Source of the DNA: Arcticibacter tournemirensis
GTDB taxonomy: Bacteria; Bacteroidota; Bacteroidia; Sphingobacteriales; Sphingobacteriaceae
Assembly (NCBI RefSeq): GCF_006716645.1
Contig: NZ_VFPL01000001.1
Span: forward strand, 5,084,001 to 5,148,000
Length of the DNA stretch: 64,000 bases
Reading direction: 5' to 3'
Positions 9,457-19,047 of this stretch are shown one piece after another. The position numbers were made by a program, and so were the translations under genes. Within the stretch, counting starts at the first letter, position 1. Every line of letters begins with the position of its first letter. Under the pieces are notes generated by a model. It worked only from the letters and a program-made list of their open reading frames with translations, was not told the origin of the DNA and did not search any database.

Positions 9457-11145
9457 ATGATGAGAATACGGCTCCGTTTCTTTTTGCCATTGCTGACATG
9501 CCTGATATATAGTACTATCGCACACAGCCAGTTGCTTAACAGAACTGAATTGTTTACTCGGGCCGATACCCTTAGAGGAATGCTTTCTCCGCTAAGAACC
9601 TGTTACAATATCTCTTACTACCATCTTGACCTGAAGGTCGATCCGGGAAAGAAGTATATTGTAGGATCCAATAAGTTCAGGTTTACTGCCACCACTGATT
9701 TTCGAAAATTGCAGTTTGACCTGTTTAATAATCTTAACATAGAAAAGATCCTTTTTAAAGGGAACGTACTTAAGTATACCCGAGAATACAATGCAGTTTT
9801 TGTTGATTTTGAAGATACCATCAAGAAAGGTTCTTCAGAAGAATTTACAGTATACTATTCCGGAAAACCCGTAGTTGCTAAAAATCCACCCTGGGATGGC
9901 GGCTTTATATTTACAAAAACAAGCAAGGGAAAACCATGGATAGCAGTGAGCTGCCAGGGTCTGGGAGCGAGCAGCTGGTGGCCAAATAAGGACCACCAGT
10001 CGGATGAAGTGGACAGTATGATGATAAGCATATCGACACCATCGGGTCTGGCCGATATCAGTAACGGCCGGTTGCGCTCTACTGAAAAACTAGATGACGG
10101 ATATGTGAGATATAACTGGTTCGTTTCTTACCCCATTAACAATTACAACGTAACACTGAACATTGCCGATTTTAGTCACTTTTCTGATGAGTATGAAGGA
10201 GAATCGGGAAAGCTGACCCTTGATTATTATGTACTGCCGGAAAATTTAAAGAAAGCAGGGCCTCACTTTGCCAGCGATGTAAAACCGATGCTACAATGCT
10301 TTGAACGCTGGTTTGGCTCCTACCCTTTTTACCGCGATGGTTATAAGCTGATAGAAACGCCCTATCTGGGAATGGAACACCAAAGTGCGGTTGCTTATGG
10401 CAACCGGTATCAAAAAGGGTACCTGGGCAAAGATCTTTCAGAGACTGGATTAGGACTGAAGTGGGACTATATCATTATTCACGAGTCAGGACATGAATGG
10501 TTCGGTAACAACATTACATCTAAGGATATCGCCGACATGTGGATCCATGAAGCGTTTACTACTTATTCAGAAGGATTATTTGTGGAATGCAAAGAGGGTA
10601 AGGAAGCTGGAGCGAAATATATCAGGGGACAACGCAGCGCAATCCTGAATGACATTCCTCTTATAGGCCCGTATGATGTAAATAAGGAAGGATCAGGGGA
10701 TATGTATTTCAAAGGCAGTAACATGCTTCATACCCTGCGTTCCGTAATCAACGACGATGAAAAATGGCGGCTGATATTAAAAGGTCTCAATAAAACCTTT
10801 GGACTGAAGACCGTTACAACTGCAGATATCATTACATATATAAACAAAGAAGCAGGAAGGGACCTAACGCCCGTTTTTGATCAGTATCTTCGCTTTACCA
10901 GCATTCCAACCCTGGAAATTAAAAAAGCCAGAGGAGGTAAAAATACGTTGATCTACCGATGGAAAGCGACAGCCACCGGCTTTAATATGCCGGTAAAGGT
11001 GCGTTTTACCGACAATAACAAAGATAAAAATAACTGGTTCTTCATTGAGCCATCAGGCAACTGGCAAAGCCTCGATTTACCCTTATCTGCACATGGTATA
11101 GAGGCTGATACCGATAACTTTTATATTAATACTAATTTACTTTAA
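9457..11145 (+). CDS. M1 family zinc aminopeptidase, exported
   Basis: 562-residue gluzincin metallopeptidase. I chose the ATG at 9457 (a second ATG follows at once) because it gives a clean signal peptide ending near IAHSQ; an upstream GTG overlaps the previous gene. Zinc site: HESGHEWFGNN (His342, His346) with Glu365 nineteen residues later, the HExxH-x18-E pattern of M1 enzymes. The exopeptidase motif GxMEN appears as LGMEHQSAVAYGN, with His where Asn is usual. It is shorter than the 850-residue PepN class and lacks the long C-terminal helical domain, as in many Bacteroidota short forms. It probably degrades peptides in the periplasm with the adjacent CocE-like enzyme. Confidence 0.92.
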   Translation: MMRIRLRFFLPLLTCLIYSTIAHSQLLNRTELFTRADTLRGMLSPLRTCYNISYYHLDLKVDPGKKYIVGSNKFRFTATTDFRKLQFDLFNNLNIEKILFKGNVLKYTREYNAVFVDFEDTIKKGSSEEFTVYYSGKPVVAKNPPWDGGFIFTKTSKGKPWIAVSCQGLGASSWWPNKDHQSDEVDSMMISISTPSGLADISNGRLRSTEKLDDGYVRYNWFVSYPINNYNVTLNIADFSHFSDEYEGESGKLTLDYYVLPENLKKAGPHFASDVKPMLQCFERWFGSYPFYRDGYKLIETPYLGMEHQSAVAYGNRYQKGYLGKDLSETGLGLKWDYIIIHESGHEWFGNNITSKDIADMWIHEAFTTYSEGLFVECKEGKEAGAKYIRGQRSAILNDIPLIGPYDVNKEGSGDMYFKGSNMLHTLRSVINDDEKWRLILKGLNKTFGLKTVTTADIITYINKEAGRDLTPVFDQYLRFTSIPTLEIKKARGGKNTLIYRWKATATGFNMPVKVRFTDNNKDKNNWFFIEPSGNWQSLDLPLSAHGIEADTDNFYINTNLL

Positions 11146-11261
11146 AATATCTGTAACGTTAGGCACCCAGCCAGCGTCTTATTGATACGGAAAGAGAGGA
11201 ATCCTTCATGGATATTAATCATCATCCCTGGAAACGCTACTACCGCAGAAAATAGTTTAAA

Positions 11262-11990
11262 ATGAAAAAGATATTTGCATCATTCGGCTGGATATTGTTA
11301 TTACTGCCTTTTTTAAGCTTCGCAGGTACAAGGACTATGTTTAGTCCGGTTAGTCACCCTATGGCTGATACTGAAACCAGACAGGTTTCGGGCTTTCATT
11401 CAATTAGCTCCGGAGGTTCGTTCGATGTTTTTGTTAAACTTGGCAACACTGAAAGCCTTCGTTTAGAGGGCGACGAGGATTTGTTTAGCAAGATTGAAAC
11501 AAGGGTGGAGAACGGCGACTTAAAAATACGCTACAAGACTGGGGTACGCATTAGTGGATGGAACAAAAAAGTGTCGGTTTATATTACGGCCCGCTCGCTG
11601 CGCAGCCTTAGTGTCAGCGGATCGGGCGATATGGAAGTAAGCGGAACAATAAAGGGCGACAAGCTGGATACCCGTGTAAGCGGATCTGGAAGCATTACTC
11701 TTACAGCTTCAGTTAACGCGTTTACTTCCGCAGTAAGCGGATCGGGCGAAATAAAAGCTGAAGGATCTGCAAAGACTGCCAGTATACAAATCAGCGGTTC
11801 CGGTGAGTTTGAAGGAAAAGAATTACGGACAGATAAGGCAGATGTTAAAGTGAGCGGATCCGGCAGCGTAACGATTCATGCAAATACATTGCTGAATGCT
11901 GTTGTGAGCGGATCAGGTGACGTTTATTATTCGGGCAATCCCCGCGTAAATCAAACGAAAAGCGGTTCGGGAAAAGTATCAAGAATCTAA
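11262..11990 (+). CDS. Head GIN domain (DUF2807) exported protein
   Basis: 242-residue protein with a signal peptide (about residues 1-22, ending FLSFAG) followed by a putative auto-transporter adhesin head GIN domain. The domain is a right-handed beta-helix built from short repeats containing VSGSG or ISGSG, with about eight SGSG motifs visible from residue 120 on. At DNA level the repeats reuse AGCGGATC-like words. Such proteins are common in Bacteroidota; function is unproven, with surface adhesion or envelope sensing proposed. It is followed by a terminator. A 15-codon ATG-initiated micro-ORF ends 6 bases before its start. Confidence 0.85.
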   Translation: MKKIFASFGWILLLLPFLSFAGTRTMFSPVSHPMADTETRQVSGFHSISSGGSFDVFVKLGNTESLRLEGDEDLFSKIETRVENGDLKIRYKTGVRISGWNKKVSVYITARSLRSLSVSGSGDMEVSGTIKGDKLDTRVSGSGSITLTASVNAFTSAVSGSGEIKAEGSAKTASIQISGSGEFEGKELRTDKADVKVSGSGSVTIHANTLLNAVVSGSGDVYYSGNPRVNQTKSGSGKVSRI

Positions 11991-12020
11991 GCACAGCAGC
12001 TACATACACTTATATATTTG

Positions 12021-12052
12021 AAACCTCGGGCGGTGCGGTCCGGGGTTTTTTT
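12021..12052 (+). terminator. Rho-independent terminator after GIN-domain gene
   Basis: AAACCTCGG pairs with CCGGGGTTT (one G-T pair) across a ten-base loop and is followed by seven T residues. It sits 30 bases past the stop codon at 11990. Confidence 0.8.
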
Positions 12053-12163
12053 ATGAGGAAAAGCGGACTCCAAACACTATTTCTGCAACGGAGTGTCTGA
12101 AATTTACAATCAGCATTATTCAACAAGTGCAACCCTTCTAACGATGTACACTTACACCTCCTT

Positions 12164-12886
12164 TTAAAACCTGGTATAAACAGCCAGTTGAACAACATGG
12201 TTTGCTGTGTTACTGTTGAGGCCCCTGACGTATTGATTGAGATACCCCGCTTCGATATCTGCTTTGGGACTTAAGCGGAAACCTGCAGCTACATAAGCCC
12301 GGTTCTGATCGAACACCTTGTTATTCAAATCGCTCTTGTTCTGAAGATTTAAGAATACCTCATTTTGTAAAGCTGCAAACAGACCGCTCTTGAAGTTTCC
12401 TGAAGTACTTTTAAAGGGAATCATCAAACGGGCAAAGTATCTTAATCGTTGTGAAAACAAGTCATCATTGCTTCTTTCTATAAACCTTTGCTCTACCCGA
12501 AACCTATGGGTTAAAGGGAGAGCTTTAATTTTATGAGCAAAAATATATTGCTCCCATATACGATGTTCGGTAAGATCTTTCCCTCCAGGTATATCGCTAT
12601 CGGCAAAAGTTTTTATCAAAGCATAACCGGCAGTTACATTATGCTGAGCGTTAAAATGGTAAGTTAAGCCCGGCCGTATAAGCAGATTCTTTACATATTC
12701 CCAATTATCGGCAGAGCGCGCCTGTACGTCAAAATGTATCCCTAAACGGGGAGAAACCTTATAACTATTAAACCAGGCAAGCCAGCCACTCTGCTCTGTT
12801 TGGGTCTTTTGAGCGAAAGCAGGAAGAAAGGATAAAATGAGCAGAATTAAAGTAACAATTCTTAAAATAACAGGTAGTGTGTGCAT
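12164..12886 (-). CDS. DUF2490 family outer-membrane-type protein
   Basis: 240-residue protein with an N-terminal signal peptide (ends near LPAFAQ). It has the alternating aromatic/polar strands of a small outer-membrane beta-barrel: GWLAWFNSYKVSPRLGIHFD, then repeated segments such as HRFRVEQRFIERS, ending in the C-terminal strand VVQLAVYTRF with a terminal Phe. This matches the DUF2490 family seen in Bacteroidota and Proteobacteria; its function is unknown. It is transcribed in the same direction as odhB, with a strong stuttered hairpin between them. Confidence 0.8.
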   Translation of the reverse strand: MHTLPVILRIVTLILLILSFLPAFAQKTQTEQSGWLAWFNSYKVSPRLGIHFDVQARSADNWEYVKNLLIRPGLTYHFNAQHNVTAGYALIKTFADSDIPGGKDLTEHRIWEQYIFAHKIKALPLTHRFRVEQRFIERSNDDLFSQRLRYFARLMIPFKSTSGNFKSGLFAALQNEVFLNLQNKSDLNNKVFDQNRAYVAAGFRLSPKADIEAGYLNQYVRGLNSNTANHVVQLAVYTRF

Positions 12887-12911
12887 TTATGAAGATAAAA
12901 GGTAAAAGTCT

Positions 12912-12954
12912 AAAGGTAAAAGTGCAGAGCCAGGGGTTTTACACTTTTACCTTT
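12912..12954. repeat. Intergenic hairpin of stuttered words (AAAGGTAAAAGTG)
   Basis: A 13-base perfect inverted repeat, AAAGGTAAAAGTG at 12912-12924 and CACTTTTACCTTT at 12942-12954, with a further GGTAAAAGT copy just before it at 12901. It lies directly downstream of odhB. It could act as a terminator or processing hairpin, or be a short dispersed repeat. Confidence 0.75.
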
Positions 12955-12966
12955 ATGTTGTATTTA

Positions 12967-14526
12967 TCAGACGCCTAAGAGTAAGCGTGCCGGATCCTCG
13001 AGAAGCTGTTTTACTCTTACAAGAAAGCTAACGGATTCCCTTCCGTCAATTATCCTATGATCATATGAAAGAGCAACATACATTATCGGGCGTATTACAA
13101 CTTCGCCGTTTAAAGCCACAGGGCGTTCAACGATATTATGCATTCCCAGAATAGCTGATTGAGGCGCGTTTATAATCGGAGTTGACATCATGGATCCAAA
13201 TACCCCTCCGTTGGTAATAGTGAATGTACCACCCGTCATTTCCTCTATAGTTAGCTTGTTATCACGGGCTTTTCCTGCAAGAGTCAATACAGCCTTTTCA
13301 ATTTCGGCCAATGTCATCGACTCAGCATTCCTGATAACAGGGACAACCAAGCCTTTAGGCGCTGATACAGCTATTGATATATCTGCAAAGTCACTGTATA
13401 CCACTTCATCATTGTCAATTCGTGCGTTTACACTAGGAAACTCCTTCAAGGCCTCACATACTGCCTTTGTGAAGAACGACATGAAACCCAGACCTACACC
13501 ATATTTGTCTTTAAACTTTTCCTTATACTTTGACCTGAGATCCATTACCGGCTTCATATCTACCTCGTTGAAAGTAGTAAGCATGGCTGTCTCATTTTTC
13601 ACAGATACAAGCCGCCTTGCTACGGTCTTACGCAGAGACGACATCTTCTCACGGCGCTCGTTTCGGTTACCCGAAGAAACACTAACCGACACCTGCGCTT
13701 TGGCTTCCGGCTTTACCGGTTCGGCAGGGCCGGCGCCTTGTGTTTGCGTCCTGGCGGCCTGAGCTTTCTGAGCATCTTCCTTCGTTATCCTGCCTCCAAC
13801 ACCCGATCCATTTACAGAAGCAGGGTCCACGCCTTTCTCAGATAAAATCTTTGCGGCAGATGGAGAAGGAGTACCTGCTGCATAAGATGGCGCCCGATCC
13901 GGAACCGCCTTAACAGCCGACTCTTTCGACGGACTTTCTCCGTTCGACTTAGGAGCAGGTGAACCCGCACCTTTACTTATAGAACAAACAACAGCTCCAA
14001 TTTCAAGTGTATCGCCTTCTTTCGCAATGTAGTGAAGCGTACCAGCAACTTCTGCAGTCAACTCAAAAGTTGCTTTATCTGATTCAAGTTCGGCAATCTG
14101 CTCATCCATTTCTACCTGATCACCATCATTCTTAAGCCACTTCGATAGTGTCACCTCGGTTATGGACTCTCCAACCGGTGGAACCTTTATCTCAAGCGAC
14201 TCTGATTTCCCCGACTGAGCGGTGGACGTACTATCAGCATCCTCAACGCTTTCGTTTGCCGCATCGGCTTCGGGTTTTGTACCCCCGGCACTGCTTTCTT
14301 CAATTGAACAAACCACAGCTCCGATTTGGAGTGTATCTCCTTCAGATGCAATAGTTTTTAAAGTTCCCGCAGCTTCTGCTGTTAACTCAAAAGTTGCCTT
14401 GTCAGATTCAAGCTCAGCGATAACCTCATCCATCTCAACAAACTCACCATCTTTCCTGATCCATCTAGACAAGGTTACTTCTGAAATCGATTCGCCGACC
14501 GTTGGAACTTTGATCTCTAAACTCAT
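12967..14526 (-). CDS. odhB: 2-oxoglutarate dehydrogenase E2 (dihydrolipoyl succinyltransferase) with two lipoyl domains
   Basis: 519-residue E2 core of the 2-oxoglutarate dehydrogenase complex, transferring succinyl groups to CoA. Domain order: lipoyl domain 1 (residues 2-76, Lys43 in [10 protein letters not shown]), acidic Ser/Ala linker, lipoyl domain 2 (110-184, Lys151 in the same motif), linker, peripheral subunit-binding domain (about 220-257, [17 protein letters not shown]), linker, then the catalytic acyltransferase domain ending in [16 protein letters not shown] with the His-x3-Asp-Gly active site. Succinyltransferases usually have a single lipoyl domain and about 400-420 residues, so this one is longer; the two domains are roughly 80 percent identical. 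It is followed upstream by E1 (odhA), with 153 bases between. Confidence 0.95.
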   Translation of the reverse strand: MSLEIKVPTVGESISEVTLSRWIRKDGEFVEMDEVIAELESDKATFELTAEAAGTLKTIASEGDTLQIGAVVCSIEESSAGGTKPEADAANESVEDADSTSTAQSGKSESLEIKVPPVGESITEVTLSKWLKNDGDQVEMDEQIAELESDKATFELTAEVAGTLHYIAKEGDTLEIGAVVCSISKGAGSPAPKSNGESPSKESAVKAVPDRAPSYAAGTPSPSAAKILSEKGVDPASVNGSGVGGRITKEDAQKAQAARTQTQGAGPAEPVKPEAKAQVSVSVSSGNRNERREKMSSLRKTVARRLVSVKNETAMLTTFNEVDMKPVMDLRSKYKEKFKDKYGVGLGFMSFFTKAVCEALKEFPSVNARIDNDEVVYSDFADISIAVSAPKGLVVPVIRNAESMTLAEIEKAVLTLAGKARDNKLTIEEMTGGTFTITNGGVFGSMMSTPIINAPQSAILGMHNIVERPVALNGEVVIRPIMYVALSYDHRIIDGRESVSFLVRVKQLLEDPARLLLGV

Positions 14527-14640
14527 AATATATTTATTTTTATATAATGTTCTTTTGTACCTCTTCCGGTCACCCTATCACCACTACACGGCATACTCCA
14601 TCTATCCCGGCATCTTGAATATGTTGTTTCTTAAATCCTG

Positions 14641-14680
14641 ACTCTTGCATCTTGATACTTGCATCTTGATACTTGATACC
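14641..14680. repeat. Stuttered intergenic repeat (CTTGATACTTGATACC type), copy 1
   Basis: The spacer between odhA and odhB holds reiterated words CTTGCAT, CTTGATACTTG, CATCTTGATACTTG and ATACC. The block ending CTTGATACTTGATACC recurs at 22141-22156 in another intergenic region. The last base is the first base of the odhA stop codon region. Confidence 0.7.
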
Positions 14681-17475
14681 TAATCTACGTTTACAACCTT
14701 TTTGGTGGTTTTCACTACCGATTTTTTCACTTCCTTACCCGCTGCATCTTCAAAAGACTTACCAACGATATATAACTGCTGTGAAATATGCTGCTTGGAA
14801 TAACCAGTAGCAGTACTGCTGCTTTCCTTTCTTGATATAACTTCAAGGTTGAAACTTGAATTCCTGAATTTCCTGCAGATAAAAGGCCATGCCCCCATAT
14901 TCTCGGGTTCTTCCTGTACCCAAATGAATTCTTCGGCTTTGTTGTATTTTTCCTTAACAGCTTTTAACTGCGTATATGGGATGGGGTATACCTGCTCAAC
15001 ACGTACTATAGCCACGTCGCCTCTTTTATCAACCTGCTGTTTCTCCAAAAGGTCATAATAGACCTTTCCAGTGCAAAACAATACCCTTTTTACGTCCTTA
15101 GGCTTTACAAATGCATCGTCTATAACTTCTTTGAAATGCCCTTCTGTGAATTCGGAAATGTTGCTCACGCATAAAGGATGCCGCAACAGGCTCTTCGGCG
15201 TAAAAACCACCAATGGTTTACGGAAGTCGCGTTTCAACTGGCGTCTTAATAAATGGAAGAAGTTAGCCGGCGTTGTACAGTTAGCAACCTGTATATTATT
15301 TTCTGCACATTGTTCAAGGAAACGCTCAATTCTTCCGGAGGAGTGTTCAGGGCCCTGTCCTTCATAACCATGCGGAAGCAATAACACAAGGCCGTTAGAG
15401 CGCTGCCATTTTGTTTCTGCACTTACCAAAAACTGATCGAGGATAGTTTGAGCACCATTTACAAAGTCGCCAAACTGCGCCTCCCAGATAGTAAGGGATT
15501 GTGGATTGGCTAAAGCATATCCGTATTCAAAGCCTAAAACGCCATACTCCGACAGGTGAGAATTATAGATATCGAACTTATTTGCACTTCCTTCCTTCTG
15601 AATTTCACATAGAGGGACATACTCTTCTTCCGAATCCTCCATTTTAACGACAGCATGACGATGAGAAAAAGTTCCTCTCTCGACATCCTGGCCGCTTACC
15701 CTTACCCTGAAACCTTCATCCAACAAAGTACCGTAAGCAAGCAGCTCGCCCATGGCCCAGTCAAAAGTCTCGTTTTGGACCATCTTTTTGCGGTCTTCGA
15801 ACAACTTCTCAATCTTCTTAAAAAATTTTTTATCGGCAGGCAAGGATGTGATTTTCTCTGCAATTTTTGTCAAAGCATCCTTTGGTACCGCTGTCTGCGA
15901 CGTCTCTTCAAAGTCCTCCGGCTTTGCCATTCTAAGTCCGCTCCATGCACCCGAAAACATCGGATTGGGTTCATAGGTATTGCTTTCTTTTGATTCATTC
16001 AGCCTCTCCTGCAGCAGGGCCCTGAAGTCCTTTTCCATCTCTTTTGCAAGGCTGGCATCCACACTTCCCTGTTCAAGAAGCTTTTTATTATAAATCTCCC
16101 TTGGATTAGGGTGTTGTTCAATAATCTTATACAGGGAGGGCTGAGTAAATTTCGGTTCATCAGCTTCGTTGTGCCCGTAACGCCGATAACAAAGTATATC
16201 AATAAATACATCATTATGAAAGCGTTGCCTGTATTCCACAGCCATACCAATAGCATAGATCAAAGCCTCTACATCATCTCCATTAACATGGAAAACAGGC
16301 GACAACGTTACTTTTGCCACATCTGTACAATACGTTGACGAACGGGCATCTTTATAGTTCGTAGTAAAACCAACCTGGTTATTGATTACAAGGTGAATTG
16401 TTCCGCCTGTCTTGTAACCGTCCAGCTTAGCCATCTGAAGGACTTCGTATACAATACCCTGACCGGCAATTGATGAGTCACCATGAATCAGAATGGGAGC
16501 CAGGCGTGTATTGTCTCCGTTATACTTAAAATCAATTTTTGAACGGCTTATTCCTTCTACAACCGGATCAACAGCTTCAAGATGTGAAGGATTCGGACAA
16601 AGGCTTAAATGAACCTTCTTCCCCGATTCGGTTTCAACATCTGTTGAAAAGCCCAGATGGTATTTTACATCACCACCATAAGGTTTCGATTCATCAAACG
16701 CCCGGCCTTCAAACTCTGCAAAAATGTCTTTATAGGTTTTATGCATGATATTGGCAAGAACGTTTAAACGTCCACGGTGTGCCATGCCAATTACAAACTC
16801 TTCTATTCCGAGTTCAGCACCCTTTTCAATTACGTAATCAAGCCCGGGTATTAAACTTTCAGCCCCTTCCAGCGAAAAGCGCTTTTGTCCGAGGAACTTT
16901 GTACCAAGGAAGTTTTCAAAAACTACAGCCTCGTTCAGCTTTTTTAAAATCCGCTTTTTGGTTTCGATCGAAAGGTTGGGCGTATTACGCTCCCTTTCCA
17001 TCCGCTCCCTGAACCATTTAACTTTGTGGGGATTACGTATGTATACAAACTCCGCTCCTATAGACTGGCAATAGGTTTGTTCCAGAAGATTATGGATGTC
17101 ACGCAAAGTTGCAGGACCAAGGCCTACTTCTGCACCTGCGTTGAATACGGTATCAAGGTCGGATTCAGCCAGGCCAAATGTTTCAAGTTCCTTTCCTGGA
17201 TAATACTTTCTGCGTTCGCGTACCGGGTTGGTTTTCGTAAACAAGTGCCCGCGCTGACGGTACCCATAAATCATATTCATCACTTTCATTTCCTTCAGGA
17301 AATGATCGGAGTTCCCGTCCTGAGCAACTTTGCCTTCGGCTTCCCTTCCGAAATCAAATCCCTCGAAAAATTTCTGCCATCCAAAATCTACTGATTCGGG
17401 ATCCTGCAGATATGACTGATAAAGAGAATCTATATAAGATGAATGTGCGTTACTGAGGTATGACAAATTGTCCAT
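14680..17475 (-). CDS. odhA: 2-oxoglutarate dehydrogenase E1 component
   Basis: 931-residue thiamine-diphosphate enzyme that decarboxylates 2-oxoglutarate and succinylates the E2 lipoyl groups in the TCA cycle. I start it at the ATG at 17475 (MDNLSYLSNAHSSYIDSLYQ), the usual N-terminal E2-binding segment; an in-frame TTG at 17502 is less likely. Motifs include GMAHRGRLNVLANIMHKTYK, HGDSSIAGQGIVYE, INNQVGFTTN, and in the transketolase-like second half LPHGYEGQGPEHSSGRIERF. Length is as expected for the family. It lies directly upstream of odhB, forming an E1-E2 unit; E3 is encoded separately at 4892-6295. Confidence 0.97.
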   Translation of the reverse strand: MDNLSYLSNAHSSYIDSLYQSYLQDPESVDFGWQKFFEGFDFGREAEGKVAQDGNSDHFLKEMKVMNMIYGYRQRGHLFTKTNPVRERRKYYPGKELETFGLAESDLDTVFNAGAEVGLGPATLRDIHNLLEQTYCQSIGAEFVYIRNPHKVKWFRERMERERNTPNLSIETKKRILKKLNEAVVFENFLGTKFLGQKRFSLEGAESLIPGLDYVIEKGAELGIEEFVIGMAHRGRLNVLANIMHKTYKDIFAEFEGRAFDESKPYGGDVKYHLGFSTDVETESGKKVHLSLCPNPSHLEAVDPVVEGISRSKIDFKYNGDNTRLAPILIHGDSSIAGQGIVYEVLQMAKLDGYKTGGTIHLVINNQVGFTTNYKDARSSTYCTDVAKVTLSPVFHVNGDDVEALIYAIGMAVEYRQRFHNDVFIDILCYRRYGHNEADEPKFTQPSLYKIIEQHPNPREIYNKKLLEQGSVDASLAKEMEKDFRALLQERLNESKESNTYEPNPMFSGAWSGLRMAKPEDFEETSQTAVPKDALTKIAEKITSLPADKKFFKKIEKLFEDRKKMVQNETFDWAMGELLAYGTLLDEGFRVRVSGQDVERGTFSHRHAVVKMEDSEEEYVPLCEIQKEGSANKFDIYNSHLSEYGVLGFEYGYALANPQSLTIWEAQFGDFVNGAQTILDQFLVSAETKWQRSNGLVLLLPHGYEGQGPEHSSGRIERFLEQCAENNIQVANCTTPANFFHLLRRQLKRDFRKPLVVFTPKSLLRHPLCVSNISEFTEGHFKEVIDDAFVKPKDVKRVLFCTGKVYYDLLEKQQVDKRGDVAIVRVEQVYPIPYTQLKAVKEKYNKAEEFIWVQEEPENMGAWPFICRKFRNSSFNLEVISRKESSSTATGYSKQHISQQLYIVGKSFEDAAGKEVKKSVVKTTKKVVNVD

Positions 17476-17499
17476 GAATATCAAATTCTTAAGATAGGT

Positions 17500-17507
17500 C
17501 AAAAATA
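17500..17507 (-). promoter_or_regulatory. Candidate -7 element for odhA
   Basis: The minus strand reads TATTTTTG, which fits TAnnTTTG, 24 bases before the chosen ATG at 17475. No TTG is seen at the right -33 distance. The region is AT-rich, so a chance match is possible. Confidence 0.3.
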
Positions 17508-17581
17508 AAAGTTTAACCTTATAATAACTAAGTATTTTCTGTCAAAAATTATTTGGAAGGGTAAAACAACTGCCCATTGGC

Positions 17582-18850
17582 TTACGAGGCGTTATTGTAT
17601 TCACTAAACCATTTTTTTATATCATCTTCCTGCGCCACTTCCTCAAATTTAACTATAATATTTTTGTTTGACGACAGGATCCGGCTTCCCAGTATTGTCG
17701 CCCAGGTGCCGAGATTGTTTGCAGGTGAAAAGTCAATCGCCTTTTCTTCATAGTATGCCGAACCAGCCATCCACGGAACCTTCAATGTCTTAACAAGAAA
17801 CGTACCGGCATATTGTTTACATATATCACTAATGTACCCAGTAGCGTTTAGTTTCCGCATACAAGCGTCCGTCAGAGGTTCTCCGGTAACCCCCGATTTC
17901 CATCCCTCGAACTTAGTCTTCTCTTTGGAGGAAAGCGCCTTCCTGGTCTCTTCTTTTTGAGGAATTATACTGCCATGCTTTTTTAGCATAAATCGAAAGT
18001 AATCGCGCCATTGTAATTCAATAATCATTCTGGCTGCCAGATCAGGCATCTGCTTTTGGTATTTCTTTACCTCCCAATACACTTCTCTTGGAGAAAGACA
18101 ACCCGCTGAAAGCCACGGTGAGAGCTTCGGCGAAAGAGACCTGCTGCCTTTATTTCCAAGCAACCCGGCTCCAAGCAGAAAGTCCTTCAGTTTTTTAATT
18201 CCTTCCGACTCCCCACCTTTAACCTCTAATTTTATGTGATCATCCTCTGGATCGGCATCAATCCCCAGAAAACTAAGATCAGGCAGCGATTCATTCCTTA
18301 TCCCATCCGGGACCTTAACAAGTCCGGGAGTATCGAAACAAGGGCGCACAGTGCTGTCTCTTTCTATCTTCTTCCTGAACACAGAAAAGTCGTCGGGGAT
18401 ATTCTTAATAGGGAAAGGCAGATCCTCTTTATGATACAATGTGTGTCCGATAAAGTGCTTAAGGTTTATATGTTGTTTCCATAACGCAGCTTCAACCTTC
18501 GCAGAGATGTTTGTTTCCTCTGGTGCCACTTCCCGGTGATGATATACTTCTTTTACGTTATAAAGGTGACAGATATCGGGCAACACTTCTTCGGGCTTTC
18601 CTTTTTTTACGACAAGATCTCCACCCAGGCTACGCAGCGATTCTCTTAGGTTGATTACGCTTTCAAATAAGAACCGCGCTCTGAAAGCGCCGGTTTTCTT
18701 AGCCCCAAAGTCGGTCTTTTTAAAATACCTGGGATCAAAGCAATATACCGGTATAACTTTGCCGGCACGCTTTACCGCTTCAATAAGGATCTCATTATCG
18801 TGTATTCTTAAATCATTCCGAAACCAAATTAATATGGTTTTTTCACTCAT
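17582..18850 (-). CDS. Cryptochrome-DASH-like photolyase family protein with divergent FAD domain
   Basis: 422-residue member of the photolyase/cryptochrome family, closest in layout to the DASH group. The start at 18850 gives MSEKTILIWFRNDLRIHDNE; upstream codons to 18898 are probably untranslated. The N-terminal antenna (photolyase) domain is ordinary, including FRARFLFESVINLRESLRSL and LGGDLVVKKGKPEEVLPDI. The C-terminal domain is unusual: where family members have an NRxR motif this one has YISDICKQ, and the segment DYDxxSNxGxWxW-AGxGND is replaced by DFSPANNLGTWATILGS, after which the protein ends within 33 residues. FAD binding and repair activity are therefore uncertain. Confidence 0.85.
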   Translation of the reverse strand: MSEKTILIWFRNDLRIHDNEILIEAVKRAGKVIPVYCFDPRYFKKTDFGAKKTGAFRARFLFESVINLRESLRSLGGDLVVKKGKPEEVLPDICHLYNVKEVYHHREVAPEETNISAKVEAALWKQHINLKHFIGHTLYHKEDLPFPIKNIPDDFSVFRKKIERDSTVRPCFDTPGLVKVPDGIRNESLPDLSFLGIDADPEDDHIKLEVKGGESEGIKKLKDFLLGAGLLGNKGSRSLSPKLSPWLSAGCLSPREVYWEVKKYQKQMPDLAARMIIELQWRDYFRFMLKKHGSIIPQKEETRKALSSKEKTKFEGWKSGVTGEPLTDACMRKLNATGYISDICKQYAGTFLVKTLKVPWMAGSAYYEEKAIDFSPANNLGTWATILGSRILSSNKNIIVKFEEVAQEDDIKKWFSEYNNAS

Positions 18851-19047
18851 GTCAATTAGCGCCGTAAAACTGGCAATATAACTAAAAAAACAGATCATCT
18901 CTCTCTCTAAGAAGGCCCTGAAACAGAATATTTACATCATCAAGACAAACACTTCACTTTCTTTTAATACAGTTATTGATTTCCAAAAAAGTGTTATATT
19001 AGGTTCAGAACAGAATATGTTTTAACTTTATGTAAAACGACCCATTT

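Noticed and set aside
17476-17502. Upstream TTG start for odhA
   Set aside because: The ATG at 17475 begins the conserved N-terminus, and TTG starts are rare in this phylum.
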